Source of the DNA: Allobosea lathyri
Lineage (GTDB): Bacteria; Pseudomonadota; Alphaproteobacteria; Rhizobiales; Beijerinckiaceae
Assembly (NCBI RefSeq): GCF_900108245.1
Contig: NZ_FNUY01000019.1
Coordinates: 1 to 64,000, forward strand
Reading direction: 5' to 3'
DNA length: 64,000 nt
Under the pieces are notes generated by a model that searched no databases, was not told the origin of the DNA, and was given only the letters and a program-made list of their open reading frames with translations. Shown here one piece after another: positions 43,395 to 52,466 of the stretch (its first letter is position 1; every line of letters begins with the position of its first letter). The position numbers were made by a program, and so were the translations under genes.

Positions 43395-45310
43395 GTGCTG
43401 CCACCCCGCCCCAGCACCAATCCGAAGAGCCCGCGTCGCGCAAGCAGCACAAAAACGATGAGCATCGGGCCAAACACGATCTGCCAATGCTGCGTCCACT
43501 CGCTCAGGGAGAATTCCAGCATCAGATAGGTCCCCGCCCCCACGACGGAGCCGAACAGCGTCCCCAGCCCCCCGAAGATGGCCATGATCAGGATGCTGCC
43601 CGAGCGGGTCCATGACAGGTCGGCAGGACTGACCAGCAGCTCGGCGTTAGCCAGCAGCACGCCTGCGACGCCCGCGATCACGCCCGATATCACGAAGAGA
43701 AGCAGCTTGTAGAGGTAGGTTCTGACGCCGAGCGCCCTCACCCGCCTTTCGTTTTGCCTGCAGGCCTGCACGATCATACCGAAGCGCGAGTTGACCAGAC
43801 GCCAGCATAGAAGGAGGCACAGCGCTAACAGACCGAGCGCGAGGTAATACAGCGTTGGCCGGTTTCCGAGGTCGATGAACGGCAGGGTCGAGCGTTGCGA
43901 GATCTGCAGGCCGTCCTCGCCCCCGTATATGCTGGGGGTGCTGGCAAGATAAAACAGCATCTGAGCGAAGGCGAGCGTGCTCATGATGAAATAGAGACCG
44001 CTCGTCCTGAGCGCGATGGCCCCGATCGCCAGTGCCATCGCCGCCGCGCTCGCGATCGCCAGCGGCCAGGCGACCAGCGCGTCGTGCGTGCCTGCCAGTA
44101 CGATCGGCCCCAACGCCAAGGGCTCGCCGTGGTCGAGGTGCCAGCCGAGGATCGCGACGGCATAGGCGCCCGTGCCGACGAATGCGGCATGGCCGAAGCT
44201 GACCAGGCCGCCGAATCCCGCGACAAGATCGAGGCTCAGGACCATGAGCGCGAAAATGACGATCCGCAGGAACAGCCGCAGAAGGAATGGGTCGTCGAGC
44301 CAGGCCGACAGGGTCGGCACGAGCGCGAGCGCGATCATGCACAGGCCCACGACCGACGCAGTCACACGTTGCCGCGACTTGGAGAGCGACCACAGGATCG
44401 TGACCCGATTTCCGTTGTCGCGAGCCTCGACCTGCGGCGGAGCCGACGCCGCGAAAAGGCCTTGTGGCCTGACGAACAGAACCCCGGCCATGAAGATGTA
44501 GATTGCGATCGTGGCGATGGCGGACGGCAGGAAAAGGCGGCCGAGCGTGTCGATGAGGCCGATGACGATCGCGGCGTAGAAGGCGCCCTTGAGAGAGCCG
44601 ATTCCGCCGACCACGATCACGACGAGCGCCATGATGAGGATGTTCTCCCCCATCCCGACGTTGACGGAGTAGAGCGGCCCCGACATCAGGCCAGCCAGGG
44701 CGGCCAGGGCCGCCCCGAAAGCGAAGACGAGAGAGTAAAGCCACGTGATGTTCACGCCAAGAACGGCGATCATCCCGCGATCCGAGGCGCCGGCCCTGAT
44801 GAGCATTCCTAGGCGCGTCCGCATCACGACGAACGACATTCCCGCTGCCACGACGAGCCCCACGCCGATCACGGTCAAGCGGAAGAGCGGGTATTGGAGC
44901 CCAGGCAGCAGCGTCACGCTCCCGTTGAGCAGTGGCGGGATCGGAGACGCGAGCGGTTGGGGACCAAAGATCAGCCGCATGGACTCGTTGAATAGGTAGA
45001 TGAGTCCGAAGGTCACCAGCACCTGATCGAGATGGCTACGCGCATAGAGCCGCCTGGCACAGACGTACTCGACGGCCAAGCCTGCAACGGCGGCGCAAAC
45101 GCAAGCCCCCACCGCGGCGACGACGAACGATCCCGTCCATAGCTGGAGCGATACGGCCGTGAAGGCCCCGATCATGTAGAACGAGCCATGCGCCAAATTG
45201 ACGAAATTCATGATGCCGAGGACCAGGGTCAGGCCCGACGCGATCAGGAACAGCATCACGCCGGACTGGAGCCCGTTGAGCATCTGTTCGATAAGGAGTG
45301 GCAGTGTCAT
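43391..45310 (-). CDS. fused LivH-LivM permease of a branched-chain/aromatic-acid ABC transporter
   Basis: A 639-residue membrane protein. Residues about 1-290 are a LivH permease (NGLQSGVMLFLIASGLTLVL, MNFVNLAHGSFYMIGAFTAV, VVGGIGSLKGAFYAAIVIG). Residues about 320-639 are a LivM permease (LVAGFGGLVSFGHAAFVGTG, YFIMSTLAFAQMLFYLAS, FGGLGTLFGSVVGAGTY). A charged linker (about 295-315) joins them. Separate LivH and LivM subunits are the norm, although fusions are known in proteobacteria. It overlaps livG and so is coupled to the ATPases. Confidence 0.9.
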   Translation of the reverse strand: MTLPLLIEQMLNGLQSGVMLFLIASGLTLVLGIMNFVNLAHGSFYMIGAFTAVSLQLWTGSFVVAAVGACVCAAVAGLAVEYVCARRLYARSHLDQVLVTFGLIYLFNESMRLIFGPQPLASPIPPLLNGSVTLLPGLQYPLFRLTVIGVGLVVAAGMSFVVMRTRLGMLIRAGASDRGMIAVLGVNITWLYSLVFAFGAALAALAGLMSGPLYSVNVGMGENILIMALVVIVVGGIGSLKGAFYAAIVIGLIDTLGRLFLPSAIATIAIYIFMAGVLFVRPQGLFAASAPPQVEARDNGNRVTILWSLSKSRQRVTASVVGLCMIALALVPTLSAWLDDPFLLRLFLRIVIFALMVLSLDLVAGFGGLVSFGHAAFVGTGAYAVAILGWHLDHGEPLALGPIVLAGTHDALVAWPLAIASAAAMALAIGAIALRTSGLYFIMSTLAFAQMLFYLASTPSIYGGEDGLQISQRSTLPFIDLGNRPTLYYLALGLLALCLLLCWRLVNSRFGMIVQACRQNERRVRALGVRTYLYKLLLFVISGVIAGVAGVLLANAELLVSPADLSWTRSGSILIMAIFGGLGTLFGSVVGAGTYLMLEFSLSEWTQHWQIVFGPMLIVFVLLARRGLFGLVLGRGGST

Positions 45311-45389
45311 CGATGACGTTTCCTCAGCGTCCCGGGCCGTCGCAGTGACAGCGCCGTGGGCTCCGGCCAGGTGGCGCCAGCATGCGCGC

Positions 45390-46556
45390 TCAGTTCAGCG
45401 GAAGCCCCGTGTAGTTTTCCGCGAAGGACACAGCCGCATTCCGGTTTTCCACGATGTGCCTGAGAGCCGCGAGGTTAAGCGCTTGCTCGAAAGGATTGTC
45501 AGACACATGAAGGGCATGGGTTATCCATGCCGAGAAGCGCTGCACCTGCCAGACGCGACGCAGGCATCTATCGGAATAGCCGTCGATGCCCGATTGGTCG
45601 CCATTCCCGAAATACCGCTTCAGCGCGTCGCCCAGTACCGCGACGTCCGCAGCGGCCAGATTGAGCCCCTTTGCTCCGGTCGGCGGCACGATATGGGCGG
45701 CGTCACCTGCGAGGAACAAGCTTCCATGCCGCATCGGCGCGGCGACGAAACTACGCAGATGGATGGTCGAACGCTGGGTGATGGCTCCCTCGCGCAGAGG
45801 CACGGGTTCGCCGTCGCGCAACCTAAGATCGAGCTCCGACCAGACCTGGTCGTCCGACCAAGCTTCCGCATCAACATTCATCGGCACCTGAGCGTAGATG
45901 CGACTGACGGTCGGGGAGCGCATCGACATCAGCGTGAAGCCGCGTTCGTGCGCCGCGTAGATCAGCTCGTGGCTAGGAGGAGGCGTTTCCACCATGAGAG
46001 CGAGCCACTTGTAGGGATAGTCCTGCTCCCAGATCCTCAGGTCCCCGGAAGGCAGGGCCTGCCTGCTTGGGCCATGGAAGCCGTCGGCACCGACGACGAA
46101 ACGGCACGCGATGGTTTCGCGTGCACCATTCCGTTCGACCGTGACCGTGGGCGCATCCGAAGCTATGCCACTCAGCTCGACGACAGGGGTTTCAAAAAGA
46201 ATCGGATCGCCGGCGCCTAGCCTTGCGGACACGAGATCGGCGACGAGCTTGTGCTGCGGATAGATCGTGATACCGCGGCCGACCAGTTCCAGGAGATCGA
46301 GGCGATGAGTTCGGCCCTCGAAGCGGAGAGCAGTACCCTCATGGACGATGCCCTCCTTGAGCGCCCCGTCTGCGACGCCGGCCTCGCGCAGGATGTCCAC
46401 GGTCCCGGCCTCGATGACCCCAGCCCTTATCCGGTTCTCGATATAAGCCCGGCTCCGGCTTTCGACGACGATGCTCTCGATGCCAGCGCACTTCAGCAGC
46501 TGAGCAAGAAGCAACCCGGCGGGACCGGCGCCGATGATGGCGACTTGAGTCTTCAT
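45390..46556 (-). CDS. pobA: 4-hydroxybenzoate 3-monooxygenase-type flavoprotein
   Basis: A 388-residue group A flavin monooxygenase matching PobA: FAD motif IIGAGPAGLLLAQLL (9-23), NRIRAGVIEAGTVDILREAG, the DG motif VVGADGFHGPSR and FAD/ribityl motif LFLAGDAAHIVPPTGAKGLN. PobA turns 4-hydroxybenzoate into protocatechuate with NADPH. Family length is about 390 residues, so this is complete. No protocatechuate dioxygenase pair (PcaGH or LigAB) is in view, and the enzyme may act on a methoxylated relative. It lies between the permease gene (80 bases) and the binding-protein gene (about 97 bases) on the minus strand. Confidence 0.85.
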   Translation of the reverse strand: MKTQVAIIGAGPAGLLLAQLLKCAGIESIVVESRSRAYIENRIRAGVIEAGTVDILREAGVADGALKEGIVHEGTALRFEGRTHRLDLLELVGRGITIYPQHKLVADLVSARLGAGDPILFETPVVELSGIASDAPTVTVERNGARETIACRFVVGADGFHGPSRQALPSGDLRIWEQDYPYKWLALMVETPPPSHELIYAAHERGFTLMSMRSPTVSRIYAQVPMNVDAEAWSDDQVWSELDLRLRDGEPVPLREGAITQRSTIHLRSFVAAPMRHGSLFLAGDAAHIVPPTGAKGLNLAAADVAVLGDALKRYFGNGDQSGIDGYSDRCLRRVWQVQRFSAWITHALHVSDNPFEQALNLAALRHIVENRNAAVSFAENYTGLPLN

Positions 46557-46653
46557 GTTTTGTCAGTTCCGCGAGCCCGGGTGCCAGCCTGGGCTCCGGA
46601 GGTTTCCATGTCGTTCCGTCGAGGGTCGCCGCCGCGGCCGCTATCGGCGCGGC

Positions 46654-47811
46654 TCAATCCTTGATCGGACATTTCTCGGCCAACTCGTCCTTGAGGTTGG
46701 GCAAGGTACTCCTCACCGCGTAGCTCAATCCCGTGCTCGATCGCTCGATCTTCGTGACGTAGAAGTTCTGGATGGGAAACTGGTTCGAGGCGAAGCTGAA
46801 TGCCCCTCGCACGGACGGGAAGGGCGTCGTCTTCATCGCCGCCCGGAGGGCGTTCATCTCCGTCTTGCCGCCATTGCGTTTCAAGGCGGCATCGAGAAGG
46901 ACGGGGAGATCGTAGGCCTGGGCCGCAAACGCGCTCGGCGTCCGACCATATGCCTCGCGGAAGGAGGTAACGAAGCGCTTGTTTTCAGGATTGTCGAGCT
47001 GTTCGGTCCACAGGCTGACAACGTTGGTGCCTGCAACCTCTGGCCCGACCTGCGTCAGCATGATGTGATCAAGCGCCAGATAGGATCCGACCACGCGGTC
47101 CATCGCGTAACCGACCTGGGTGAGTTGCTTTAGAAAGTTCACCCCGACCTGGCTTGGGTAGAAATAATAAAGCCCATCCACGTCCAGGGCTTTAAGGGAG
47201 GTGATCTCCGCGGCGAAGTCCTGCTGGGACGGCGGTGTGTAGATCTCCTTGACGACCGTGCCGGGAAAGGCTTGCTTGAAACCTGCCGCGAGGTCGCGCG
47301 CGCCGGGCGTGTTCCACCCCATCATGGCGACCTTCGAGAAGCCGAGTTCCTTCGCCGCCATGCCGGTGGCCCGGCCGATGGTCTGATTCTCGAAGCCCAG
47401 GACGAAGAAATTGGGACTGCACTTCTCTCCCGCGAAATCGGAAGGTCCGGAGTTGATGCTGACAAGGAGTCGCTTAGCATCGCTGACCGGCTTAGCGGCG
47501 GCCAGGAGCATATTCGTGATGATTGGACCCGTCACGAGATCGACGCGCTCCCGTTCGACAAGCCGTTCCGCAGCCTGCCGAGCGACGTCGGGCTTCTCCT
47601 GATCGTCCGCGACGATCACTTTGACGTCGCTGCCGGCGATCTTCCCGCCCAGATTCTTAATGCTGAGGTTGAAGGCGTCGATCATATCGCGAGCAACCGG
47701 CGCCTGAGAGCCGGTCACGCTCGTAACAAAACCGATCTTGAGCTCGGCGGCGGGCGCCAGCGCGGGCAATGACGCCGATGCCAGAGCGAGGAACAGGGTC
47801 CTGATCTTCAA
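46654..47811 (-). CDS. ABC transporter substrate-binding protein, LivK/HbaE-like (aromatic acid type)
   Basis: A 385-residue periplasmic protein of peripla_BP_6 type. With a TTG start at 47811 it opens MKIRTLFLALASASLPALA, a clean signal peptide; GGAGG lies five bases ahead on the minus strand. A longer ATG reading from 47871 is possible but would put a non-signal stretch in front. Mature blocks: ELKIGFVTSVTGSQAPVARD, VIVADDQEKPDVARQAAERL, INSGPSDFAGEKCSPNFFVL, FSKVAMMGWNTPGARDLA. It begins the minus-strand uptake operon with PobA, fused permease and two ATPases. A near copy of the AATCGATT site lies about 62 bases upstream. Confidence 0.86.
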   Translation of the reverse strand: MKIRTLFLALASASLPALAPAAELKIGFVTSVTGSQAPVARDMIDAFNLSIKNLGGKIAGSDVKVIVADDQEKPDVARQAAERLVERERVDLVTGPIITNMLLAAAKPVSDAKRLLVSINSGPSDFAGEKCSPNFFVLGFENQTIGRATGMAAKELGFSKVAMMGWNTPGARDLAAGFKQAFPGTVVKEIYTPPSQQDFAAEITSLKALDVDGLYYFYPSQVGVNFLKQLTQVGYAMDRVVGSYLALDHIMLTQVGPEVAGTNVVSLWTEQLDNPENKRFVTSFREAYGRTPSAFAAQAYDLPVLLDAALKRNGGKTEMNALRAAMKTTPFPSVRGAFSFASNQFPIQNFYVTKIERSSTGLSYAVRSTLPNLKDELAEKCPIKD

Positions 47812-47872
47812 AGCAACCTCCCTACCGTTATTTTGGGCGAAGCTAGCCACGCGCCCGAAATCCGTCAACAAA

Positions 47873-47880
47873 AATCGATG
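47873..47880. promoter_or_regulatory. AATCGATG, near copy of candidate GntR operator (site 5)
   Basis: AAAATCGATG sits 62 bases upstream of the binding-protein start; seven of eight core bases match the palindrome. Confidence 0.4.
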
Positions 47881-47999
47881 AAATTGCCGATACTTATTTT
47901 GCGGACCGCGCCAAAATGGCCAACATCACCATTTTATGGCTTGTTATCGCAAGAAATGGCGGCACTTGCCGCGAATGATCGAACGGTGTAGAACATAAA

Positions 48000-48009
48000 A
48001 AATCGATTA
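48000..48009. promoter_or_regulatory. AATCGATT palindrome, candidate GntR operator (site 6)
   Basis: AAATCGATTA, 69 bases upstream of the chosen MetF-like start, in the divergent region that also serves the LivK-type gene. Confidence 0.5.
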
Positions 48010-48077
48010 TCATGCGCTGCCCCCCGCAGCGGAAACGATCCGGCGCCTCGTGCCGGTGTCGATGGCGAGATCTTCAG

Positions 48078-48947
48078 ATGACCGACTCCTATCTTCAGCC
48101 CGCTCGAAGCTACGGCACGCTAGGCAGCCTGATCGAAGGCTTCTCGCTGGAAATGACGGCGCGAGATGCGGACGTGCTCGCCGAGGCCGTCGGCGACTTG
48201 CCCGCCGCCACGCGGATCGCTGTCACCTATCTGCCCGGCGAGGAGATGGCCGCGCGCGTGTCCGCCGCAGCATCGATCCGGAACTATGGCCACATACCCG
48301 TCCCGCACATCTCGGCCCGCCGGCTCACCAGCGTCCTGGAACTGGAGAGTTTCCTAGACCGGCTTTCCATCGAAGCGTCCATTGATCGCGCCTTCGTCGT
48401 CGGCGGCGATCTGCGCGCGCCCGCAGGTCCCTATCCCGATGCGAAGTCCGTGATCGCATCGGGCTTGCTGGCGAAGTACGGCTTGTCGAGAATTGGTGTC
48501 GCCGCGTACCCCGAGGGGCATCCGTCCATATCGGAGCACGATCTGAAGCTCGACTTGCACACGAAACTCGCGATGTTACGCGATCTCGGCCACGAAGGCG
48601 TCGTGAACACCCAATTCTCATTCGATGCGGGGGCCATCCTGCAGTGGCTCGAAGCGCTTCGAAACGACGGCGTGACGGCCACGGTTCGGGTGGGCATCCC
48701 CGGCCCGACGACGGTGAAATCGCTCTTGCGTTTCGCGGCGCGGTGCGGCGTCGGGGCATCCACTGCGGTGCTGCAGAAATACGGCATATCGCTGACAAAG
48801 CTGCTGTCGCCGGTTGGCCCGGATCGACTGCTTGCAGAACTCGGCGCACGGCTCGACGCTGAAAGGCACGGCGACGTGAGGTTGCATTTCTATCCATTCG
48901 GCGGGCTGGCTGGGACTGCACGCTGGGCAAAAACGCTCGTCCGCTGA
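48078..48947 (+). CDS. MetF-like methylenetetrahydrofolate reductase
   Basis: A 289-residue TIM-barrel protein of the MTHFR family. Recognisable segments: GFSLEMTARDADVLAEAV (family start with SFE/FSLE), GHIPVPHISARRL, AFVVGGDLRAPAGPYPDAKS, GVAAYPEGHPSISEHD and LKLDLHTKLAMLRDLGHEG. The region VVNTQFSFDAG matches the family QFFFD block. In O-demethylating pathways a MetF oxidises 5-methyl-THF to 5,10-methylene-THF. Start 48078 is favoured by where similarity begins; an ATG at 48012 in frame adds 22 unrelated residues and lies only three bases after a candidate operator. It is followed 65 bases later by the demethylase gene. Confidence 0.82.
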   Translation: MTDSYLQPARSYGTLGSLIEGFSLEMTARDADVLAEAVGDLPAATRIAVTYLPGEEMAARVSAAASIRNYGHIPVPHISARRLTSVLELESFLDRLSIEASIDRAFVVGGDLRAPAGPYPDAKSVIASGLLAKYGLSRIGVAAYPEGHPSISEHDLKLDLHTKLAMLRDLGHEGVVNTQFSFDAGAILQWLEALRNDGVTATVRVGIPGPTTVKSLLRFAARCGVGASTAVLQKYGISLTKLLSPVGPDRLLAELGARLDAERHGDVRLHFYPFGGLAGTARWAKTLVR

Positions 48948-49012
48948 CGATACGCCGTGTCCGCCGGCTTTCGTCGAATCAAAGAAACATCGAATAAGAG
49001 GCAGGAAACGCA

Positions 49013-50407
49013 ATGAACCAAGTCACGGGACAGCCGTCGCTCGAGGAATTTCTGAAGGGCATCCCCGATCTCGTCGATTACTTCTACAACGACACCACCG
49101 CACCCCACAGCAAGGACCGATCGGGCCTTACGCCAGTGCCGGCCGAGTTCGGCAACTGGGTCGATGAGCAGAAGGCATGGCGCGACGGCGCGGTCCTGTT
49201 CGACCAGTCGCATCACATGCCGGAGATGTTCCTCAAGGGACCGGACGCATTTCGAATGCTCAACGGCATCGGCATCAACAGCTTCGACAAGTTCGTACCG
49301 GGCAAGGCCAAGCAATTCGTCGCGTGCAATCATGACGGACACATGATTGGCGAGTGCGTCTTGTTCTATCTGGCCGAGAACAGCTTCGAGCTGGTCAGCG
49401 GCATGCACATGCAGAACTGGGTCGAGTATCACGCCACGACCGGCGGCTACGACGTGACCATCGAGCGCGACCTTCCCACCTCGGTCAACCCGCGCGGCCG
49501 CACCCAGTTTCGCTTCGGCCTGGATGGCCCTGCGTCGGACGAGATCTTCGCCGCCGTCATCGAGGGGCCCGCGCCGAACATCCCCTTCTTCAATTTCGCC
49601 CGGGTCAGGATCGCGGGTTGCGACGTTTTGGCGCTTCGGCACGGCATGGCCGGAGGCCGTGGCGTGGAGCTGGCGGGCCATATCGCGGACGGCCCCAAGG
49701 TTCGGGAGGCCTTGCTCAAGGCGGGCGCTACGCTCGGACTGCGGCCCGGCGGGACCTCCGCATATTTCAGTGGCAACACGGAAGGCGGCTGGATGCCCTA
49801 TCCGTTGCCGGCCGTCTATACCGGCACCGAGCTCAAGGCCTACCGCGAGTGGCTGCCTGCGAGCTCGTGGGAAACCAGCTCTCAACTCGGGGGCAGTTTT
49901 CGCGCCCGGAGGATCGAGGACTACTACGTCACGCCATGGGACATGGGCTACGATCGGATCCTGAAGTTCGATCATGACTTCATCGGTGGCAAGGCGCTCC
50001 AGCGCGCGGCCGAAGGCCCGCGCCGGACGGCCGTGACCCTGGTCTGGAACGTGGACGACGTCGTCGACATCTTTCGGTCCCAGCTCGAAGACGAGATGCC
50101 TTACAAGCAGCTCCGCTTCCCAATGGCTTCCTACAGCTTCCAACAAAACGACGAGGTCCGCGACGCCAGCGGCGATCTGATCGGCCTTTCGAATTTTTGC
50201 GGATACAGCGCCAACGAGCGAAAGGTCATGTCGCTCGCGAACGTCGCTCGCGACAAGGCCACCCCGGGGTTGGACGTAACGGTGACCTGGGGCGAACCCG
50301 ACGGCGGGTCGCGCAAGCGCCACGTCGAGCGGCATCGGCAAAAGGTCGTTCGCGCGCAAGTCGCGCCTTGGCCATACGCGATGGCGGCGCAGCGCCGTCC
50401 GACGTAA
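49013..50407 (+). CDS. tetrahydrofolate-dependent O-demethylase, LigM/DesA-like (GcvT fold)
   Basis: A 464-residue protein of the aminomethyltransferase (GcvT) fold, similar to LigM and DesA, which move the methyl of vanillate, 3-O-methylgallate or syringate to THF. Supporting segments: AEFGNWVDEQKAWRDGAVLF, DQSHHMPEMFLKGPDAFRML, ALRHGMAGGRGVELAGH and FDHDFIGGKALQRAA. Length fits LigM/DesA (about 460-470) rather than GcvT (about 370). Cytoplasmic. With MetF, FolD and PurU in the same island, a full path from methoxyl to formate is encoded. Exact substrate is undetermined; some family members act on dimethylsulfoniopropionate (DmdA), a less likely reading given the aromatic neighbours. Confidence 0.83.
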   Translation: MNQVTGQPSLEEFLKGIPDLVDYFYNDTTAPHSKDRSGLTPVPAEFGNWVDEQKAWRDGAVLFDQSHHMPEMFLKGPDAFRMLNGIGINSFDKFVPGKAKQFVACNHDGHMIGECVLFYLAENSFELVSGMHMQNWVEYHATTGGYDVTIERDLPTSVNPRGRTQFRFGLDGPASDEIFAAVIEGPAPNIPFFNFARVRIAGCDVLALRHGMAGGRGVELAGHIADGPKVREALLKAGATLGLRPGGTSAYFSGNTEGGWMPYPLPAVYTGTELKAYREWLPASSWETSSQLGGSFRARRIEDYYVTPWDMGYDRILKFDHDFIGGKALQRAAEGPRRTAVTLVWNVDDVVDIFRSQLEDEMPYKQLRFPMASYSFQQNDEVRDASGDLIGLSNFCGYSANERKVMSLANVARDKATPGLDVTVTWGEPDGGSRKRHVERHRQKVVRAQVAPWPYAMAAQRRPT

Positions 50408-50611
50408 AGGGCGCGTCGCGATAAAATCCGGCGGCAGGCACTTGCTGGGACATCTTTGTTTCCCTCGACGCCTGCCGAGCGGCCCGCAGCATTCTTTGCC
50501 ACGCCCCAAAAGCTGGTCGGCACAATGAACTGGGTGCCGAAAATGGGCCCAATGCCCTAGCCTTCACGCGCAGAACGTCCGTCGATTTCCGCCCTCCACA
50601 AACAATATAGT

Positions 50612-50641
50612 TTGACATCCAACTGTTTGAGATCATACTAT
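50612..50641 (+). promoter_or_regulatory. promoter of the marR gene with overlapping direct repeats
   Basis: TTGACA (50612-50617), 18 bases, then TACTAT (50636-50641) form a sigma-70-type promoter. Overlapping it, GTTTGACATC (50610-50619) recurs as GTTTGAGATC (50625-50634), one and a half helical turns on, and ATAGTTTG is mirrored by CATACTAT. The block could be a MarR binding site giving autoregulation. The stretch 50408-50709 holds no other recognised feature. Confidence 0.5.
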
Positions 50642-50709
50642 CTTGAAATTAGAGGGCGCACCTCGGCCGATATCGGAGAGAGCGCGCTGGTTTATATGGA
50701 AAGCGCTGG

Positions 50710-51204
50710 ATGCCCGAAGCGCCCCGCCCCCCGGCAGCGAATGTCCACGGGACCAAGATGTCCGAGGAGCATGACGAACGTTTCTTCCCAGCAGTCTTCA
50801 AGGAGGTAGTGGGCTTTCATTTGCGGATCGCACAGGAGGCCTCGTTCGAGGCGTTCGGTGTGATGGCAGGAAAGGCTAACCTGAAGCCAGGTTGGTACGC
50901 TTTGCTTACGATATTGAACGAGGCGGGATCCATGACGCCAAGTGAACTCAGTAAGCATTGTGGACGTGACCGCTCGACTTTGACCTCGACATTGAAAGCA
51001 CTCTCCGCACGAGGGCTTATTCAACGGGAACGCAAATCCGATGATCAACGGAGCTACGAAGTCAGACTTACTGCCGTCGGCTTCGATATTCAACGTCGCC
51101 TGCATGCAATCGCCATAGAGCACGAACGCCGCCTCGATGAAATACTTGGACAGGACAAAGACATGCTGCTCACAATGCTGCGCAGGATCGCATCGCGCAT
51201 CTAG
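50710..51204 (+). CDS. MarR-family transcriptional regulator
   Basis: A 164-residue winged-helix regulator. The core shows LKPGWYALLTILNEAGSMTP, SELSKHCGRDRSTLTSTLKA (recognition helix) and LIQRERKSDDQRSYEVRLT (wing with the conserved DxR). A start at 50758 is equally possible and would remove a 16-residue Pro-rich front. It precedes a TRAP transporter operon in the same direction by about 107 bases and is the likely local regulator. Codon use here is somewhat less GC-rich than in the flanking genes. Confidence 0.85.
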   Translation: MPEAPRPPAANVHGTKMSEEHDERFFPAVFKEVVGFHLRIAQEASFEAFGVMAGKANLKPGWYALLTILNEAGSMTPSELSKHCGRDRSTLTSTLKALSARGLIQRERKSDDQRSYEVRLTAVGFDIQRRLHAIAIEHERRLDEILGQDKDMLLTMLRRIASRI

Positions 51205-51311
51205 AATGTCCGCCAAACAACACGCGATGGAAGTAGGAGTATTTCTAAGCATTACTGCGCAAAAACGCGATCAAGAAACTAGATAACAAGACAAAACGAG
51301 GGGGAGGTAAA

Positions 51312-52352
51312 ATGACCAGAATTTCAAGGCAAACGCTTTACGGATTGGCTGGTGCAATAGCCTTGTTTCTGTGCCCGGCGACCTCGCCCGCACAGTCGCA
51401 GGAAAAACCGATCCAACTGAAGATTTCACTCTTTGTCCCGCCCGCACATCCGCTCGTCCCATCGGCCAAAGAATGGGCCGAAAGCCTTAAGAAGGCCTCC
51501 GGCGGGTCGATCACGACAACCATTTTCCCCGCCGAGCAACTCGGCAAGGCGTTCGATCAGTACGACATGGTGAGCAATGGTATCGCAGACGTGGCGCTCG
51601 TAAGCCCCGGGTATCAGCCGGGACGCTTTCCGATCATCAACGCTGCCCAGTTGCCCTTTATGGTAGCCAACGCGGATGGCGGCTCTGCCGCCGTCGATGA
51701 ATGGTATCGCAAATATGCCTCCCGCGAGATGAGCGACACGCACTTCTGTATGGCATTCGTGCATGATCCCGGCACGTTGCACTCGCGCAAGAAAATTGTT
51801 CTGCCCGGCGATGTGCGTGGCCTCAAAGTGCGGCCGGCCCAGCAAGCCATCGGGGAACTGATCACGACGCTAGGTGGCACGAACATTCAGGCGTCGGCCC
51901 CGGAGTCGCGGGACGCCCTCGAGCGCGGTGTCGCAGACGCCATCACGTTTCCGTGGAATTCGATCTTCCTGTTCGGAATAGACAAGGTCGCCAAGTATAG
52001 TTTGGATGCTCCACTTTACACGACGTCCTATACTTGGTCCGTTAACAAGGCGGTTTATGATCGGGCGTCCGCCCCTCAGAAGAAGGTGATCGACGATCAC
52101 TGCACGGCGGATTGGGCCGTCAGGATCTCGCATGCCTGGACGGTCTTCGAGGCAGAGGGGCGCCAGAAGATGCGCAAAGCTTCTGGTCACGAAATCACCG
52201 AACTGACTCCCGACCAGTTGAAGCAATGGCGCGATGCAGCGGCACCGCTCGCAATGAATTGGGCGAATGCAGTGCGCGCCAAGGGGCTCGATCCGGACGC
52301 GGTTCTGACCGAACTCAGGCAGAAGCTATCGGACCGCAAGGCCATCTACTGA
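51312..52352 (+). CDS. TRAP transporter substrate-binding protein (DctP/TAXI-unrelated, DctP family)
   Basis: A 346-residue periplasmic DctP-type protein with a signal peptide (residues 1-28, cleavage near SPAQS). Blocks: LKISLFVPPAHPLVPSAKEW, GIADVALVSPGYQPGRFPII, DVRGLKVRPAQQAIGELITT (with the Arg that binds a carboxylate) and GVADAITFPWNSIFLFG. A strong ribosome site (GGGGGAGG) precedes the ATG. It delivers an organic acid to the DctQM pair that follows. The ligand cannot be named. Confidence 0.88.
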   Translation: MTRISRQTLYGLAGAIALFLCPATSPAQSQEKPIQLKISLFVPPAHPLVPSAKEWAESLKKASGGSITTTIFPAEQLGKAFDQYDMVSNGIADVALVSPGYQPGRFPIINAAQLPFMVANADGGSAAVDEWYRKYASREMSDTHFCMAFVHDPGTLHSRKKIVLPGDVRGLKVRPAQQAIGELITTLGGTNIQASAPESRDALERGVADAITFPWNSIFLFGIDKVAKYSLDAPLYTTSYTWSVNKAVYDRASAPQKKVIDDHCTADWAVRISHAWTVFEAEGRQKMRKASGHEITELTPDQLKQWRDAAAPLAMNWANAVRAKGLDPDAVLTELRQKLSDRKAIY

Positions 52353-52466
52353 TCCGAGGATCCGGCTGGACATCCTTTTCGCCAGCGGCTCCTCCCCGCC
52401 CTTCGCCAGCGGAGCTTCCCGCATGGGTGAAAGAGCCTTCGCCGCACCTGTCCGGGAGCTTGCCCT

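Noticed and set aside
48890..50509. A 539-codon open reading on the minus strand
   Set aside because: It lies opposite the LigM/DesA-like gene and is made of the Arg/Val/Gly/Asp-rich sequence typical of antisense frames in GC-rich coding DNA. No family pattern.
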